The notes beneath the pieces were generated by a model. That model worked only from the letters and a program-made list of their open reading frames with translations, was not told where the DNA came from and did not search any database. Below are positions 28,938 to 38,691 of a DNA stretch of 64,000 nucleotides, one piece after another. The DNA comes from Paenibacillus vietnamensis. GTDB lineage: Bacteria > Bacillota > Bacilli > Paenibacillales > Paenibacillaceae. The translations under genes were made by a program, and so were the position numbers. Within the stretch, counting starts at the first letter, position 1; every line of letters begins with the position of its first letter. The stretch lies in the NCBI RefSeq assembly GCF_020169515.1, contig NZ_JAHMHW010000021.1, forward strand, positions 1 to 64,000. Reading direction: 5' to 3'.

Positions 28938-30479
28938 ATGGCTGCTCCGAAACCGGTTGCCTTAATTATTCTTGACGGCTTCGGCTTGCGCGACGATGTG
29001 ACGGGTAACGCCGTCGCTCAAGCTAAGAAGCCGAATTACGACCGCTACTGGTCGACTTATCCGCACACGACGCTGACGGCGGCCGGCGAAGCGGTCGGTC
29101 TGCCGGAAGGCCAAATGGGCAACTCCGAGGTTGGCCATTTGAATATCGGCGCCGGCAGAATCGTCTATCAGGATCTGACCCGCATCAGCAAGTCGATCCG
29201 CGACCGTGAATTTTTCGAAAACGAGACGCTGCTGGGCGCCGTGCGCCATGTGAAAGCGAACAACAAAAAGCTGCATTTGTACGGGCTGCTTTCCGACGGC
29301 GGTGTACACAGCCATATCGCGCATTTGTTTGCGCTGCTAGATCTGGCGAAGAAGGAAGAACTTGAAGAAGTATACATCCATGCCTTTCTCGACGGACGCG
29401 ACGTGTCCCCGGACAGCGCTAAAGGTTATCTGGAGCAGCTTCAAGCGAAGATCGAAGAAGTCGGCATTGGCCGCATCGCGACGGTTCAAGGCCGTTATTA
29501 TGCGATGGACCGCGACAAGCGCTGGGAGCGCACTGAAAAGTCCTACCGCGCGATGGTGTACGGCGAAGGACCGCAATATGTCGATCCGATCCAGGCGGTA
29601 GTTGAATCCTATGAAAAATCGGTTTATGATGAATTCGTTATGCCAACGGTTATCGTGGATGGGGAGAACAAGCCGGCCGGGCTCGTGGAGTCCGAGGACG
29701 CGGTTATTTTCTTCAACTTCCGTCCCGACCGTGCGATTCAATTATCGCAGGTGTTCACGAACGAAGATTTCCGCGGCTTCGACCGTGGTGAAGGCCGTCC
29801 TGTCAACCTGTATTTCGTTTGCCTGACACTGTTCAGCGAGACGGTTGGCGGTTTCGTCGCGTATTCACCGAAAAATCTCGACAATACGCTTGGCGAAGTT
29901 CTAGCGCAAAACAACAAGACTCAGCTTCGTACAGCCGAGACGGAAAAATATCCGCACGTGACGTTTTTCTTCAGCGGCGGACGCGATCATGAGCTGCCGG
30001 GCGAAACCCGCGTGCTGATCAATTCGCCTAAGGTTGCGACTTATGACCTGAAGCCGGAGATGAGCGCGTATGAGCTTGCGGAATCGACCGTGCGCGAGAT
30101 CGAGTCGGATAAGCATGACGCGGTCATCCTGAACTTCGCGAACCCGGATATGGTCGGTCACTCCGGCATGCTGGAACCGACGATCAAAGCGGTCGAAGCG
30201 ACGGACGAGTGTCTTGGCAAGGTTGTAGAAGCGGTTCTGGCTAAAGGCGGCGTGTGCATTATTACAGCTGACCACGGAAACGCGGATATGGTGTTCGATG
30301 AGAACGGCCGTCCGTTTACCGCGCATACGACAAATCCCGTTCCGCTTATTGTGACGAGAACGGGCGAGACGCTGCGCGAGGGAGGCATCCTTGCCGATAT
30401 TGCGCCGACGTTCCTCGACTTGATCGAACTGGCTAAACCGGAAGAGATGACGGGCGTAAGCTTAATCAACAAGAAATAA
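28938..30479 (+). CDS. gpmI: 2,3-bisphosphoglycerate-independent phosphoglycerate mutase
   Basis: A 513-residue Mn-dependent enzyme of the alkaline phosphatase superfamily. [12 protein letters not shown] (metal Asp, about 10-21) and the catalytic-serine region [15 protein letters not shown] (about 59-73) are at the N terminus, and [15 protein letters not shown] at about 445-459. It converts 3- to 2-phosphoglycerate. I chose the ATG at 28938, 1 bp after the tpiA stop; coupling to tpiA is likely. This Mn-dependent type is usual in spore formers. Confidence 0.97.
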   Translation: MAAPKPVALIILDGFGLRDDVTGNAVAQAKKPNYDRYWSTYPHTTLTAAGEAVGLPEGQMGNSEVGHLNIGAGRIVYQDLTRISKSIRDREFFENETLLGAVRHVKANNKKLHLYGLLSDGGVHSHIAHLFALLDLAKKEELEEVYIHAFLDGRDVSPDSAKGYLEQLQAKIEEVGIGRIATVQGRYYAMDRDKRWERTEKSYRAMVYGEGPQYVDPIQAVVESYEKSVYDEFVMPTVIVDGENKPAGLVESEDAVIFFNFRPDRAIQLSQVFTNEDFRGFDRGEGRPVNLYFVCLTLFSETVGGFVAYSPKNLDNTLGEVLAQNNKTQLRTAETEKYPHVTFFFSGGRDHELPGETRVLINSPKVATYDLKPEMSAYELAESTVREIESDKHDAVILNFANPDMVGHSGMLEPTIKAVEATDECLGKVVEAVLAKGGVCIITADHGNADMVFDENGRPFTAHTTNPVPLIVTRTGETLREGGILADIAPTFLDLIELAKPEEMTGVSLINKK

Positions 30480-30498
30480 GTAAATGCATCATCCATAA

Positions 30499-31815
<1,317 letters not shown>

Positions 31816-31850
31816 GGCGATGGGGCATTAGCCCTGCGGCTTATCTGGAG

Positions 31851-31882
31851 AGGCATGCCCTTCGCGGGCATGCCTTTTTTTG
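31851..31882 (+). terminator. Terminator of the glycolytic operon
   Basis: AGGCATGCCC-TTCG-CGGGCATGCCT-type stem (perfect 10-bp arms, tetraloop-like) is followed by TTTTTTG. Confidence 0.95.
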
Positions 31883-31968
31883 TCGGAGTCGTGCGAGGAC
31901 GGATAGCCATGCAGGCCGCGGCGGACATTATTCATAGGCAAACAATTTTTGTTGGAGGAGGGGCCGCT

Positions 31969-32733
31969 TTGGCAAAGCCGGTCATAGGGATTCAAATGTA
32001 TTCGCTTCGGGACCAGACGGAGATCGATTTTCTCGGGACGCTGAAGAAGGCGGCGGAAATGGGCTACAAAGCGGCAGAGTTCACGGGCTTCTTCAAGACG
32101 CCGTCGTGCGAGCTGAAAAGCAAGCTGGAGGAGCTGAAGCTCGAAGCCGCCTCCGCGCATGTCCCGCTTAATTTCAGCGATACGAAGCATATGGAATCGG
32201 ACTTTGCGGGGCAGATCGCGTTCGCGAAGGAAATCGGCATTTCCTATATCGTGACGCCTTGGGCTCCGCTGCCCGTTAAGCCGACGATGGATGACGTGAA
32301 ATATTTGACCGGCGTGCTGACGAAATGCGGCAGACAGGTGAATGACGCGGGCTTGCAGTATAGCTATCATACGCATGATTTTGAGTTCAAGCTGGTCGCA
32401 AAAAAGCCGGTCATCGAGCATCTGCTGGAGCGGGTGCCGGCCGATCTGATGACGGTGCAGTTCGACCTCGGCTGGCTGTTCCTGGCGGGGTATGATCCCC
32501 TTGAGTATTTGGACAAATACAAAGGCCGTGTTCCGCTCGTGCATTTTAACGATTTTAGGAAGGGGCGCATGGACGTCGAAATCGGCAAAGGCGAGGTCGG
32601 TTACGAGAGGATACTGGAAGCGCTGGAGCCAGCCGGCGTCAAGTATGTCTTCACCGAGCAGGAAGCGTTTGAAGAGAGCTCGCTCAAGAGCGCGGAAAAT
32701 AACCTCCGTTTTTTCAAGGAGCGGGGCTATTAG
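31969..32733 (+). CDS. Sugar phosphate isomerase/epimerase-like TIM barrel protein
   Basis: A 254-residue protein of the xylose isomerase-like/AP endonuclease 2 TIM-barrel superfamily. MYSLRDQTEIDFLGTLKKAA near the start, YSYHTHDFEF (about 127), FDLGWLFLAG (about 165) and VHFNDFRKGR (about 190) hold the likely metal ligands. The substrate cannot be read from sequence; myo-inositol catabolism (IolE/IolI-like) or other keto-sugar epimerisation are options. I chose the TTG at 31969 because GGAGGAGGGG lies 5 nt upstream. It is monocistronic. Confidence 0.78.
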   Translation: MAKPVIGIQMYSLRDQTEIDFLGTLKKAAEMGYKAAEFTGFFKTPSCELKSKLEELKLEAASAHVPLNFSDTKHMESDFAGQIAFAKEIGISYIVTPWAPLPVKPTMDDVKYLTGVLTKCGRQVNDAGLQYSYHTHDFEFKLVAKKPVIEHLLERVPADLMTVQFDLGWLFLAGYDPLEYLDKYKGRVPLVHFNDFRKGRMDVEIGKGEVGYERILEALEPAGVKYVFTEQEAFEESSLKSAENNLRFFKERGY

Positions 32734-32761
32734 CGTTTGCCGCCGCCGGAAGCCTGTCCTA

Positions 32762-32790
32762 TTGTAATCCATATCCAGCTGTGGTACAAT
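32762..32790 (+). promoter_or_regulatory. Sigma-A promoter of secG
   Basis: TTGTAA, a 17-bp spacer and TACAAT lie 46 bp upstream of the secG start. Confidence 0.65.
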
Positions 32791-32835
32791 CTATTTACGT
32801 GTTTTTATGGAACTCCTGTGCTGGAGGTGGAATGA

Positions 32836-33072
32836 ATGGAAATCTTTTTGAAGATCTTGCTTGTATTATTTTCAGTGGGCCTAATCGCTGTCGTACTTTT
32901 GCAGAAAGGGAAGAGCGCAGGCTTGTCCGGAGCCATTACGGGCGGAGCGGAGCACTTGTTCGGCAAGCAGAAAGCACGCGGTCTTGACCTGTTCCTGCAG
33001 CGTTTGACGGTGGCTCTTGCAGTAGGCTTTTTCGTTTTGGCGTTGGTGGTTTCCTATTTCGTCCAACAATAA
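32836..33072 (+). CDS. secG: Protein-export membrane protein SecG
   Basis: A 78-residue auxiliary subunit of the SecYEG translocon. It has two hydrophobic segments (about 2-20 and 53-74) separated by a Gly-rich loop with the family-typical [30 protein letters not shown] precedes the ATG. The secG-rnr-smpB-ssrA order is conserved in Bacillus relatives. Confidence 0.95.
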   Translation: MEIFLKILLVLFSVGLIAVVLLQKGKSAGLSGAITGGAEHLFGKQKARGLDLFLQRLTVALAVGFFVLALVVSYFVQQ

Positions 33073-33090
33073 TTGATTAATCACGCGGAA

Positions 33091-33115
33091 AGCGGGGATA
33101 TCCCCGCTTTTTTTG
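33091..33115 (+). terminator. Terminator after secG
   Basis: AGCGGGGATATCCCCGCT is a perfect palindrome followed by TTTTTTG. Confidence 0.93.
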
Positions 33116-33238
33116 TATTTTCGGCAATAATACGGTTGGCCGGCTTCCATTTCGTGTATACTACATTGTATATGAGTAATCTATCAACCTGCCGCAGGGT
33201 AGCTAGGGACGGCGGGCGCATGAGGAGAAATAGCGACA

Positions 33239-36214
33239 ATGATAATGGACGAGCAGGAACTGCTTGATTTTATGCGCGAGAAGGCATATAAGCCGATGAA
33301 ATATCAGGAGCTTGAGAAACATTTCGGCATCGAGGACGCCGCGGAATTCAAGCAATTCTTAAAGCTTCTGAACAAGCTGGAGGACGAGGGGAAAATCATC
33401 CGCACCCCAAGCGAGCACTACGGAGTGCCGGAGCGGATGAACCTGGTGCGCGGTCGGCTCCAATCGCATGCCAAAGGCTTCGGCTTCCTGATTCCGGAGG
33501 AAAAGGATCACCCGGATGTCTATTTGCACGCCAATGACCTCAAAAGCGCCATGAACGGAGATACGATCCTTGTCCGTGTAACGTCGAGAAGCGAGCACGG
33601 GGGGCGCATGGAGGGCGAGGTGTTCCGGATTGTAGAGCGCGCGGTCACTCAGATCGTCGGAACCTTCGAGGACCACGAGGCTTATGCTTTCGTCGTGCCG
33701 GACGACAAACGGATCAACCGGGATATTTTTATTCCTCAGGGCGGATACAAAGGGGCCGTGTCGGGCCAGAAGGTCGTCGTAAAAATCATCACGTATCCGG
33801 AGGGCCGTTCGGCCGCCGAAGGCGAGATCATCGAAATATTGGGGCACAAAAACGACCCGGGCGTAGACATTCTGTCGATCATCCGGAAGCATCAGCTTCC
33901 GGAAGGGTTTCCGGAGGACGTGATGGCCGCGGCGGAGGCGGCTCCCGATTCGATTACGGACGAAGAGATTGTCCAGCAGGGCCGGCGCGATCTGCGCGGC
34001 GAGGTCATCGTGACGATCGACGGAGAAGACGCGAAGGACCTGGACGACGCGGTACATGTGAAACGGCTGGAGAACGGCAACTTTTTGCTGGGCGTACATA
34101 TTGCGGATGTCGGCTATTACGTGTCGGAAAATTCCGCTCTTGATCAGGAGGCTTTCCGCCGGGGATGCAGCGTGTATTTGGTCGACCGGGTTATTCCGAT
34201 GCTGCCGCACCGTTTATCGAACGGCATCTGCTCGCTGAATCCGCGGGTGGACCGTCTGACGTTATCCTGCGAGATGGAATTTGACGCGAAGACGCTGAAG
34301 CGCGTGCGTCATGATGTTTTTACGAGTGTGATCCGTACGGTGGAGCGTATGACTTATACGAACGTGCGGAAAATATTGACGGCAACGGAAGAAGAGCCGC
34401 AGACGGAGCTGAAGGAGCGTTATGCCGGCCTGCTTGACATGTTCGGCTTGATGGAGGTGCTCGCGAATCGCCTTCGTTCGCAGCGAATGAAGCGCGGCGC
34501 CATCGATTTTGACTTCCAGGAGTCGAAGGTGATCGTCGACGAGAACGGCAAAGCGGTGGACATTATTAAGCGCGAGCGTTCGATTGCCGAGCAGATCATC
34601 GAGGAGTTTATGCTGGCGGCGAACGAGACGGTCGCGGAGCATTTTCACTGGCTGCGCGTGCCGTTCCTGTACCGGATTCATGAAGATCCGGATCAGGAGA
34701 AGCTGCTGAACTTTATCCGGTTCGCAGCCAACTTCGGCTATGTCGTGAAGGGCAAGGGCAATACGGTGCATCCGCGCGCGCTTCAGACGCTGCTGGAGGA
34801 GATTCAGGGCACGAAGGAAGCAACGGTCATTTCGACGGTAATGCTTCGTTCGATGAAGCAGGCGAAGTACGACGCGGAAAGCCTCGGCCACTTCGGCCTG
34901 GCCGCGGAATTTTATTCACACTTCACATCGCCGATCCGCCGTTATCCCGACCTGGTCATTCACCGCATCATCCGCGAGGTGATCGAAGGCGGAGGACAGC
35001 TGACGGAGGCCCGTCATGAGTATCTCGCTTCCCGGATGTCGGACATCGCCCAGCATTCCTCCGAACGCGAGAGGGTGGCGGTCGATGCCGAGCGCGACAC
35101 AGAACAGCTGAAGAAATGCGAATTCATGCTCGATAAGGTGGGCGAGGAGTTCGAAGGCATCATCAGCAGCGTAACGAGCTTCGGCATGTTCATTGAGCTC
35201 GACAATTCGGTCGAGGGCTTGATCCGCCTGAGCGATTTGACGGACGACTACTACCATTTCCACGAGCAGCATATGATTCTTGTCGGCGAGCGGACGTCCA
35301 AGGTGTACCGGATCGGCGACGAGGTGAAGGTGCGCGTATCGGGCGTCAGCATGACCGAGCATACGATCGATTTCGAGATGGTCGACATGAAGCCGCGAAG
35401 CGGCTATAAAGGCGTAGTCGACGGCGGCTTTGGCGGCGGCTCCCGCGGCGGCAAGAAGCGCGGCCGCTTCGGCGGCGAGCGCGGTGCGGCAGGCGGCGAG
35501 CGCGGTACGGCGGGCGGACGCAAGGGCGGCGCCGGAGCGGCCGCGGGCGGCGGTCGCGGCAGTGAGCGAGGCGGCGCAGGGGCGCCTGACGGCGGCGGGC
35601 GCGGCAAGGGCGGCAGCGAGCGAGGCGGAGCTGGAGCGTCTGCCGGCGGCGGGCGCGGCCAGGGCCGGCGCGGCAGGGACCGCGGAGGCTGGCAGGGCGG
35701 CGCGCCGCTCGAGGACTTCGGCATCGTGGAGCAGGGGAACCCGTGGCGCCTCGATGCCCCGATCCGGGACCGCGGCGGCAAGAAGCGCGGTCGCGGGGTG
35801 GACGGAGCCGGCGCGGTGGAAGCCGGCGGAGCTGCTGGCGCAGCCGACGGCGGAGCGGCGGAGCTCGAGTTTTGGCAGGAGCGCGCTGAGCGGCCTCCTG
35901 GCGCGGATGCTCCGCGCGGCGGCGGCAGCGGGCCGCGCACGGATATGTGGGGCCTGCCCATCCGCGGGAGCGGCGGGGCGGGCGGTGAAGGCCGCGGCTT
36001 TGGCGGCGGCGGTAATCGCCGGAACGGCGGCAGCGGCGGCGCGAAGCGGAAGAAGACGTCGCAGAGCGGCGTGTTCACGGGCGAGCGGCAGACCGAGGCG
36101 CCGGGCGCTGGAAACGGCGAGGGCGGCTCAGGGAAGAAGAAGCGGAAGAAGAAAGGCGGAGGTGGAGACGGAGGCAACACAACAGCGGCTTTTGTCCGCA
36201 AGAAACGGAAGTAA
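33239..36214 (+). CDS. rnr: Ribonuclease R with a long Gly/Arg-rich C-terminal tail
   Basis: A 991-residue 3'-5' exoribonuclease. Order: N-terminal winged helix (about 1-65), cold-shock OB domains (about 75-220), RNB catalytic domain (about 250-590) with DGEDAKDLDDAVHV aspartates at about 260-270, S1 domain (about 630-715; GEEFEGIISSVTSFGMFIEL). From about 720 to the end is ~270 residues of low complexity rich in Gly, Arg, Ala, Ser and Lys, with repeats around SERGGAGA and GGGRG and a final lysine-rich KKKRKKKGGG. B. subtilis RNase R is 779 residues, so this tail is far longer than usual. RNase R degrades structured RNA and assists tmRNA-linked decay; smpB and ssrA follow downstream. RBS GAGGAG precedes the start. 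Confidence 0.94.
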   Translation: MIMDEQELLDFMREKAYKPMKYQELEKHFGIEDAAEFKQFLKLLNKLEDEGKIIRTPSEHYGVPERMNLVRGRLQSHAKGFGFLIPEEKDHPDVYLHANDLKSAMNGDTILVRVTSRSEHGGRMEGEVFRIVERAVTQIVGTFEDHEAYAFVVPDDKRINRDIFIPQGGYKGAVSGQKVVVKIITYPEGRSAAEGEIIEILGHKNDPGVDILSIIRKHQLPEGFPEDVMAAAEAAPDSITDEEIVQQGRRDLRGEVIVTIDGEDAKDLDDAVHVKRLENGNFLLGVHIADVGYYVSENSALDQEAFRRGCSVYLVDRVIPMLPHRLSNGICSLNPRVDRLTLSCEMEFDAKTLKRVRHDVFTSVIRTVERMTYTNVRKILTATEEEPQTELKERYAGLLDMFGLMEVLANRLRSQRMKRGAIDFDFQESKVIVDENGKAVDIIKRERSIAEQIIEEFMLAANETVAEHFHWLRVPFLYRIHEDPDQEKLLNFIRFAANFGYVVKGKGNTVHPRALQTLLEEIQGTKEATVISTVMLRSMKQAKYDAESLGHFGLAAEFYSHFTSPIRRYPDLVIHRIIREVIEGGGQLTEARHEYLASRMSDIAQHSSERERVAVDAERDTEQLKKCEFMLDKVGEEFEGIISSVTSFGMFIELDNSVEGLIRLSDLTDDYYHFHEQHMILVGERTSKVYRIGDEVKVRVSGVSMTEHTIDFEMVDMKPRSGYKGVVDGGFGGGSRGGKKRGRFGGERGAAGGERGTAGGRKGGAGAAAGGGRGSERGGAGAPDGGGRGKGGSERGGAGASAGGGRGQGRRGRDRGGWQGGAPLEDFGIVEQGNPWRLDAPIRDRGGKKRGRGVDGAGAVEAGGAAGAADGGAAELEFWQERAERPPGADAPRGGGSGPRTDMWGLPIRGSGGAGGEGRGFGGGGNRRNGGSGGAKRKKTSQSGVFTGERQTEAPGAGNGEGGSGKKKRKKKGGGGDGGNTTAAFVRKKRK

Positions 36215-36356
36215 ATGACGAATCGGCGGCTGCAGCGGTTCATCCGGAAGCGGCCGCCGTGATTTGGGCAAAATGGGAAAATATATTTAAGCTTGTCACT
36301 TGCTTTTTAATTCCCGGTATAGTACACTCAAGGCAATCGATAATATGAACCTGAAT

Positions 36357-36420
36357 TCACATATTGAAAAGGGTGTCATTATAGTCATGAAACCCTTTCC
36401 AATGTGTGAATTTTTTGTTT
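36357..36420 (+). promoter_or_regulatory. Strong hairpin with T-run in the cold-shock gene leader
   Basis: TTCACATATTGAAAAGGGTG... and its near-complement ...AACCCTTTCCAATGTGTGAA form a stem of about 24 bp with two mismatches, followed by TTTTTTGTTT, 50 bp before the csp start. A possible -10 (TATAGT at 36318) lies upstream, so the hairpin would be in the 5' leader and could act as a temperature-sensitive attenuator. If transcription instead starts downstream, it is simply the rnr terminator. Confidence 0.6.
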
Positions 36421-36470
36421 AAAGACGAAACAGGCGCATATTAATTTTAATTTTTTGGAGGTTTTTACAC

Positions 36471-36671
36471 ATGCAACAAGGTACAGTTAAATGGTTCAAC
36501 GCTGAGAAAGGTTTTGGCTTTATCGAAGTTGAAGGCGGCAACGATGTATTCGTACACTTCTCCGCAATCACTGGCGAAGGCTTCAAAACTCTTGAAGAAG
36601 GCCAACGCGTTGAGTTCAACGTTGTTCAAGGCAACCGTGGACCACAAGCAGAAAACGTTGTAAAGCTGTAA
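36471..36671 (+). CDS. Cold shock protein (CspA/CspB family)
   Basis: A 66-residue single OB-fold protein that binds single-stranded RNA and DNA. RNP1 [10 protein letters not shown] (about 14-23) and RNP2 DVFVHFSAI (about 26-34) are intact. RBS TTGGAGG lies 11 nt before ATG. Codon use is strongly biased, implying abundance. A long structured leader and a strong terminator frame it. Confidence 0.96.
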   Translation: MQQGTVKWFNAEKGFGFIEVEGGNDVFVHFSAITGEGFKTLEEGQRVEFNVVQGNRGPQAENVVKL

Positions 36672-36690
36672 TAGCTTACTAACGTTGATT

Positions 36691-36727
36691 AAACCGCTGC
36701 AGCCGTTTCGGCTGCGGCGGTTTTTTT
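36691..36727 (+). terminator. Terminator of the cold-shock gene
   Basis: AACCGCTGCAGCCG-TTT-CGGCTGCGGCGGTT forms a long stem followed by TTTTTTG. Confidence 0.92.
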
Positions 36728-36859
36728 GTGACCGGCAAACGTGCCGCAGCTCCCAGCACGCGGTATTTCGCTGCATGTTGGCGGTCGCTCGACCGTTGTG
36801 GTAGCTTGTTTTTCTTGCTCACGAGGAACTTGCCCAGGTGAATGACGCTTTCGCTTATC

Positions 36860-37005
36860 TGCTGTACAAAATGCAGCTAAAAGCTGACATCCGGTGTATT
36901 CGGAGCACATCCACTGTATTTTTTGCATTCAAAACGTGGGTTAAATACGGATTTGCTGCTCTAATCCCATAATCTCACCATATTCTGCTGCAAGAAATGC
37001 AGCAG
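36860..37005. repeat. TGCA-type palindromic repeats in the csp-smpB gap
   Basis: Copies at 36860-36878, 36909-36928 (ATCCACTGTATTTTTTGCAT) and 36985-37005 (CTGCTGCA-AGAAA-TGCAGCAG) match the pattern seen near 23.4 kb. No gene is visible between 36728 and 37125. Confidence 0.6.
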
Positions 37006-37125
37006 AGCATTCAATCGACCAACCAGCTTAACTTATTGATGTACAAAGTACATTCTAGACTGCTCTTACAGTGAGTCTCCCATATCCCGACTTAGCTTAT
37101 CCCGTTCCGTCTTCTGCAGCACTTC

Positions 37126-37155
37126 TTGATTTCCATCTGTAAAATTTGATACAAT
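37126..37155 (+). promoter_or_regulatory. Sigma-A promoter of smpB
   Basis: TTGATT, an 18-bp spacer and TACAAT lie 57 bp before the smpB start. Confidence 0.65.
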
Positions 37156-37211
37156 AAGTTTCTGAACGCTTTAAATGAACATTCCAGCGAAGTAAAGTCG
37201 AGGTGACCGGC

Positions 37212-37694
37212 ATGGGCAGTAAGAAAAGCGACGGCAAGCAGCTTGCCCAGAATAAGAAAGCTTCCCATGACTATTTCATCGAGGATACTTTCGAAGCAGG
37301 CATGGTGCTAATGGGTACGGAAATCAAATCGTTGAGAAACGGCAGGGCGAACATTAGCGACGCTTTTGCTACGATCCGCAACGGTGAGATTTTCATTCAC
37401 AATATGCATATCAGCCCGTTCGAGCAAGGGAATATTCACAACCCGTCGGATCCGACCAGAGCGCGCAAGCTGCTCCTCCATAAGGAACAGATTCACAAGC
37501 TGCTCGGTCTTTCGAAGCAGGAGGGTTATGCGATTGTGCCACTAAAGATTTACGTCCGCAACGGCTACGCAAAGCTGCTGCTTGGTCTTGGCAAAGGCAA
37601 GAAGCAGTACGATAAGCGTGATACCGCGGCAAAACGTGACGCTCAGCGCGATATCCAGCGTGCATTAAGGGAGAAACAGAAAGTCGTCCGTTAA
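37212..37694 (+). CDS. smpB: SsrA-binding protein SmpB
   Basis: A 160-residue tmRNA cofactor. N-terminal [39 protein letters not shown] and the C-terminal tail [20 protein letters not shown] are the family hallmarks; the basic C-terminal helix mimics an mRNA in the A site. ATG 37212 is favoured over GTG 37203 because GAGGTG stands 7 nt upstream. Its RNA partner ssrA is encoded 240 bp downstream. Confidence 0.97.
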   Translation: MGSKKSDGKQLAQNKKASHDYFIEDTFEAGMVLMGTEIKSLRNGRANISDAFATIRNGEIFIHNMHISPFEQGNIHNPSDPTRARKLLLHKEQIHKLLGLSKQEGYAIVPLKIYVRNGYAKLLLGLGKGKKQYDKRDTAAKRDAQRDIQRALREKQKVVR

Positions 37695-37743
37695 CCGATT
37701 GGTAACCATGGATGACAGCTGCCATCGCTGCCAGTAACTAATA

Positions 37744-37772
37744 TGCACATGGATTCAAATTCGTGTTATACT
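37744..37772 (+). promoter_or_regulatory. Candidate ssrA promoter
   Basis: TGCACA, a 17-bp spacer and TATACT stand about 165 bp upstream of the mature tmRNA 5' end. The -10 is good and the -35 weak; a leader removed by RNase P is implied. Confidence 0.4.
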
Positions 37773-37935
37773 AAAGCAGTAGCAAAGGCAACACAATGTA
37801 ATAAGCAATCGTGCAAGTCAATCGGAACGGCCTGACGAATGGATGCATTTGCAGGATGCCGCTCCTTAATCCTTAAAGCTTCATTTTGTGCTAAACGTCG
37901 GTGTCTTTACGGCAGCTAACCGTTTATGCGAAAAT

Positions 37936-38301
37936 GGGGGCGTTTATGGATTCGACGGGGATTGGACGAGCGCGGGTTGCGGGTAGCAGGGAGTCGTCTG
38001 CTTCATCAACGCTAAAGCCAATTAAATGGCAAACAACAACCAACTTACGCTTTCGCAGCTTAATAACCTGTGAGCGTGCTCCTACCTAGCATCGCCCATG
38101 TGACTAGACTAGGGGCTAACATGTAGTGGGATACGCCGTTCGGTCTCCGCCTGGGGTCGACGGAAGAAGATAATCAGGCTGACCTTGGACGAAGCCGGTT
38201 ACGGGGCGTCGGCCTTGGTGACATCAAAACTGTGACTACACCCGTAGAAGCCTGTGTGGCGTGGTCTTCGGACAGGGGTTCAAATCCCCTCGCCTCCACC
38301 A
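37936..38301 (+). ncRNA. ssrA: Transfer-messenger RNA (tmRNA)
   Basis: The 5' end GGGGGCG pairs with CGCCTCC before A-CCA at the 3' end (38291-38301). The near-5' motif ATGGATTCGACGGGG and the T arm GGGG-TTCAAAT-CCCC are typical. The tag frame starts at GGC 38028 and reads GKQQPTYAFAA followed by two TAA codons (38061-38066); with the charged alanine the tag is A-GKQQPTYAFAA. The usual LAA end is FAA here. The tmRNA rescues stalled ribosomes with SmpB and routes products to ClpXP. Its 3' end is the insertion site of the island that follows. Confidence 0.96.
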
Positions 38302-38345
38302 AACCTATCAGAGGAGACACCGTGTCAGGTGTCTTTTTTGCGTTG
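38219..38345 (+). repeat. Left attachment repeat: ssrA 3' end plus terminator
   Basis: This segment, from GACATCAAAACTG within ssrA through CGCCTCCACCA to GACACC-GTGTCA-GGTGTC-TTTTTT and a little beyond, recurs imperfectly at 52225-52340. The intact functional copy is on the left, as expected when an element integrates at ssrA and restores its end. Confidence 0.75.
38312..38338 (+). terminator. ssrA terminator
   Basis: GACACC-GTGTCA-GGTGTC forms a 6-bp stem followed by TTTTTTG. Confidence 0.85.
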
Positions 38346-38497
38346 TCGGTATACATGGCGGTTAGAAAATGGCGTCGTTTTTGGGTTTGCGGCGTTCGTG
38401 GCCATAAATCCGATGAATCTCGGATGGTGTACGTTGTGGTGGGGCAGTGGATAGAGAGGGAATGCATTGAGTGGCTGAACGTGCCCGAAAAAACAAA

Positions 38498-38582
38498 AAA
38501 CCCAGCTCTGCCAACGAGGCTGAGAAGGGTTTTTTTAAGAGTATAGCCAGCTCTGCTATTGAAGCTGAGAAAGCTATACTCA
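38498..38582 (+). repeat. Two tandem hairpins sharing a core
   Basis: The first is AAACCC-AGCTCTGCC...GGCTGAGAAGGGTTTTTTT, a terminator form. The second is GAGTATAGC-CAGCTCTGC...AAGCTGAGAAA-GCTATACTC. Both carry CAGCTCTGC(C/T)A and GCTGAGAA but have different outer stems. They fill part of the 390-bp gap after ssrA. They could be the ends of a lost gene or a structured RNA. Confidence 0.5.
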
Positions 38583-38691
38583 ACCGTAGTATTTCTGTAT
38601 AATCATAATATTATGTAGGTAGCCGAAAGTCAAGCGAGGATTTACATTATATAAACAGTACATAATCAATGATGAATACAGGATGTGTAGC

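Noticed and set aside
35404-36243. Pro-rich minus-strand and Ala/Arg-rich plus-strand frames over the RNase R tail
   Set aside because: The very high GC content of the Gly/Arg repeat region removes stop codons in all frames. Only the RNase R frame continues from a real domain.
38232-38546. A 104-codon frame running from ssrA across its terminator
   Set aside because: It overlaps the tmRNA 3' end, the terminator and a hairpin; there is no RBS.
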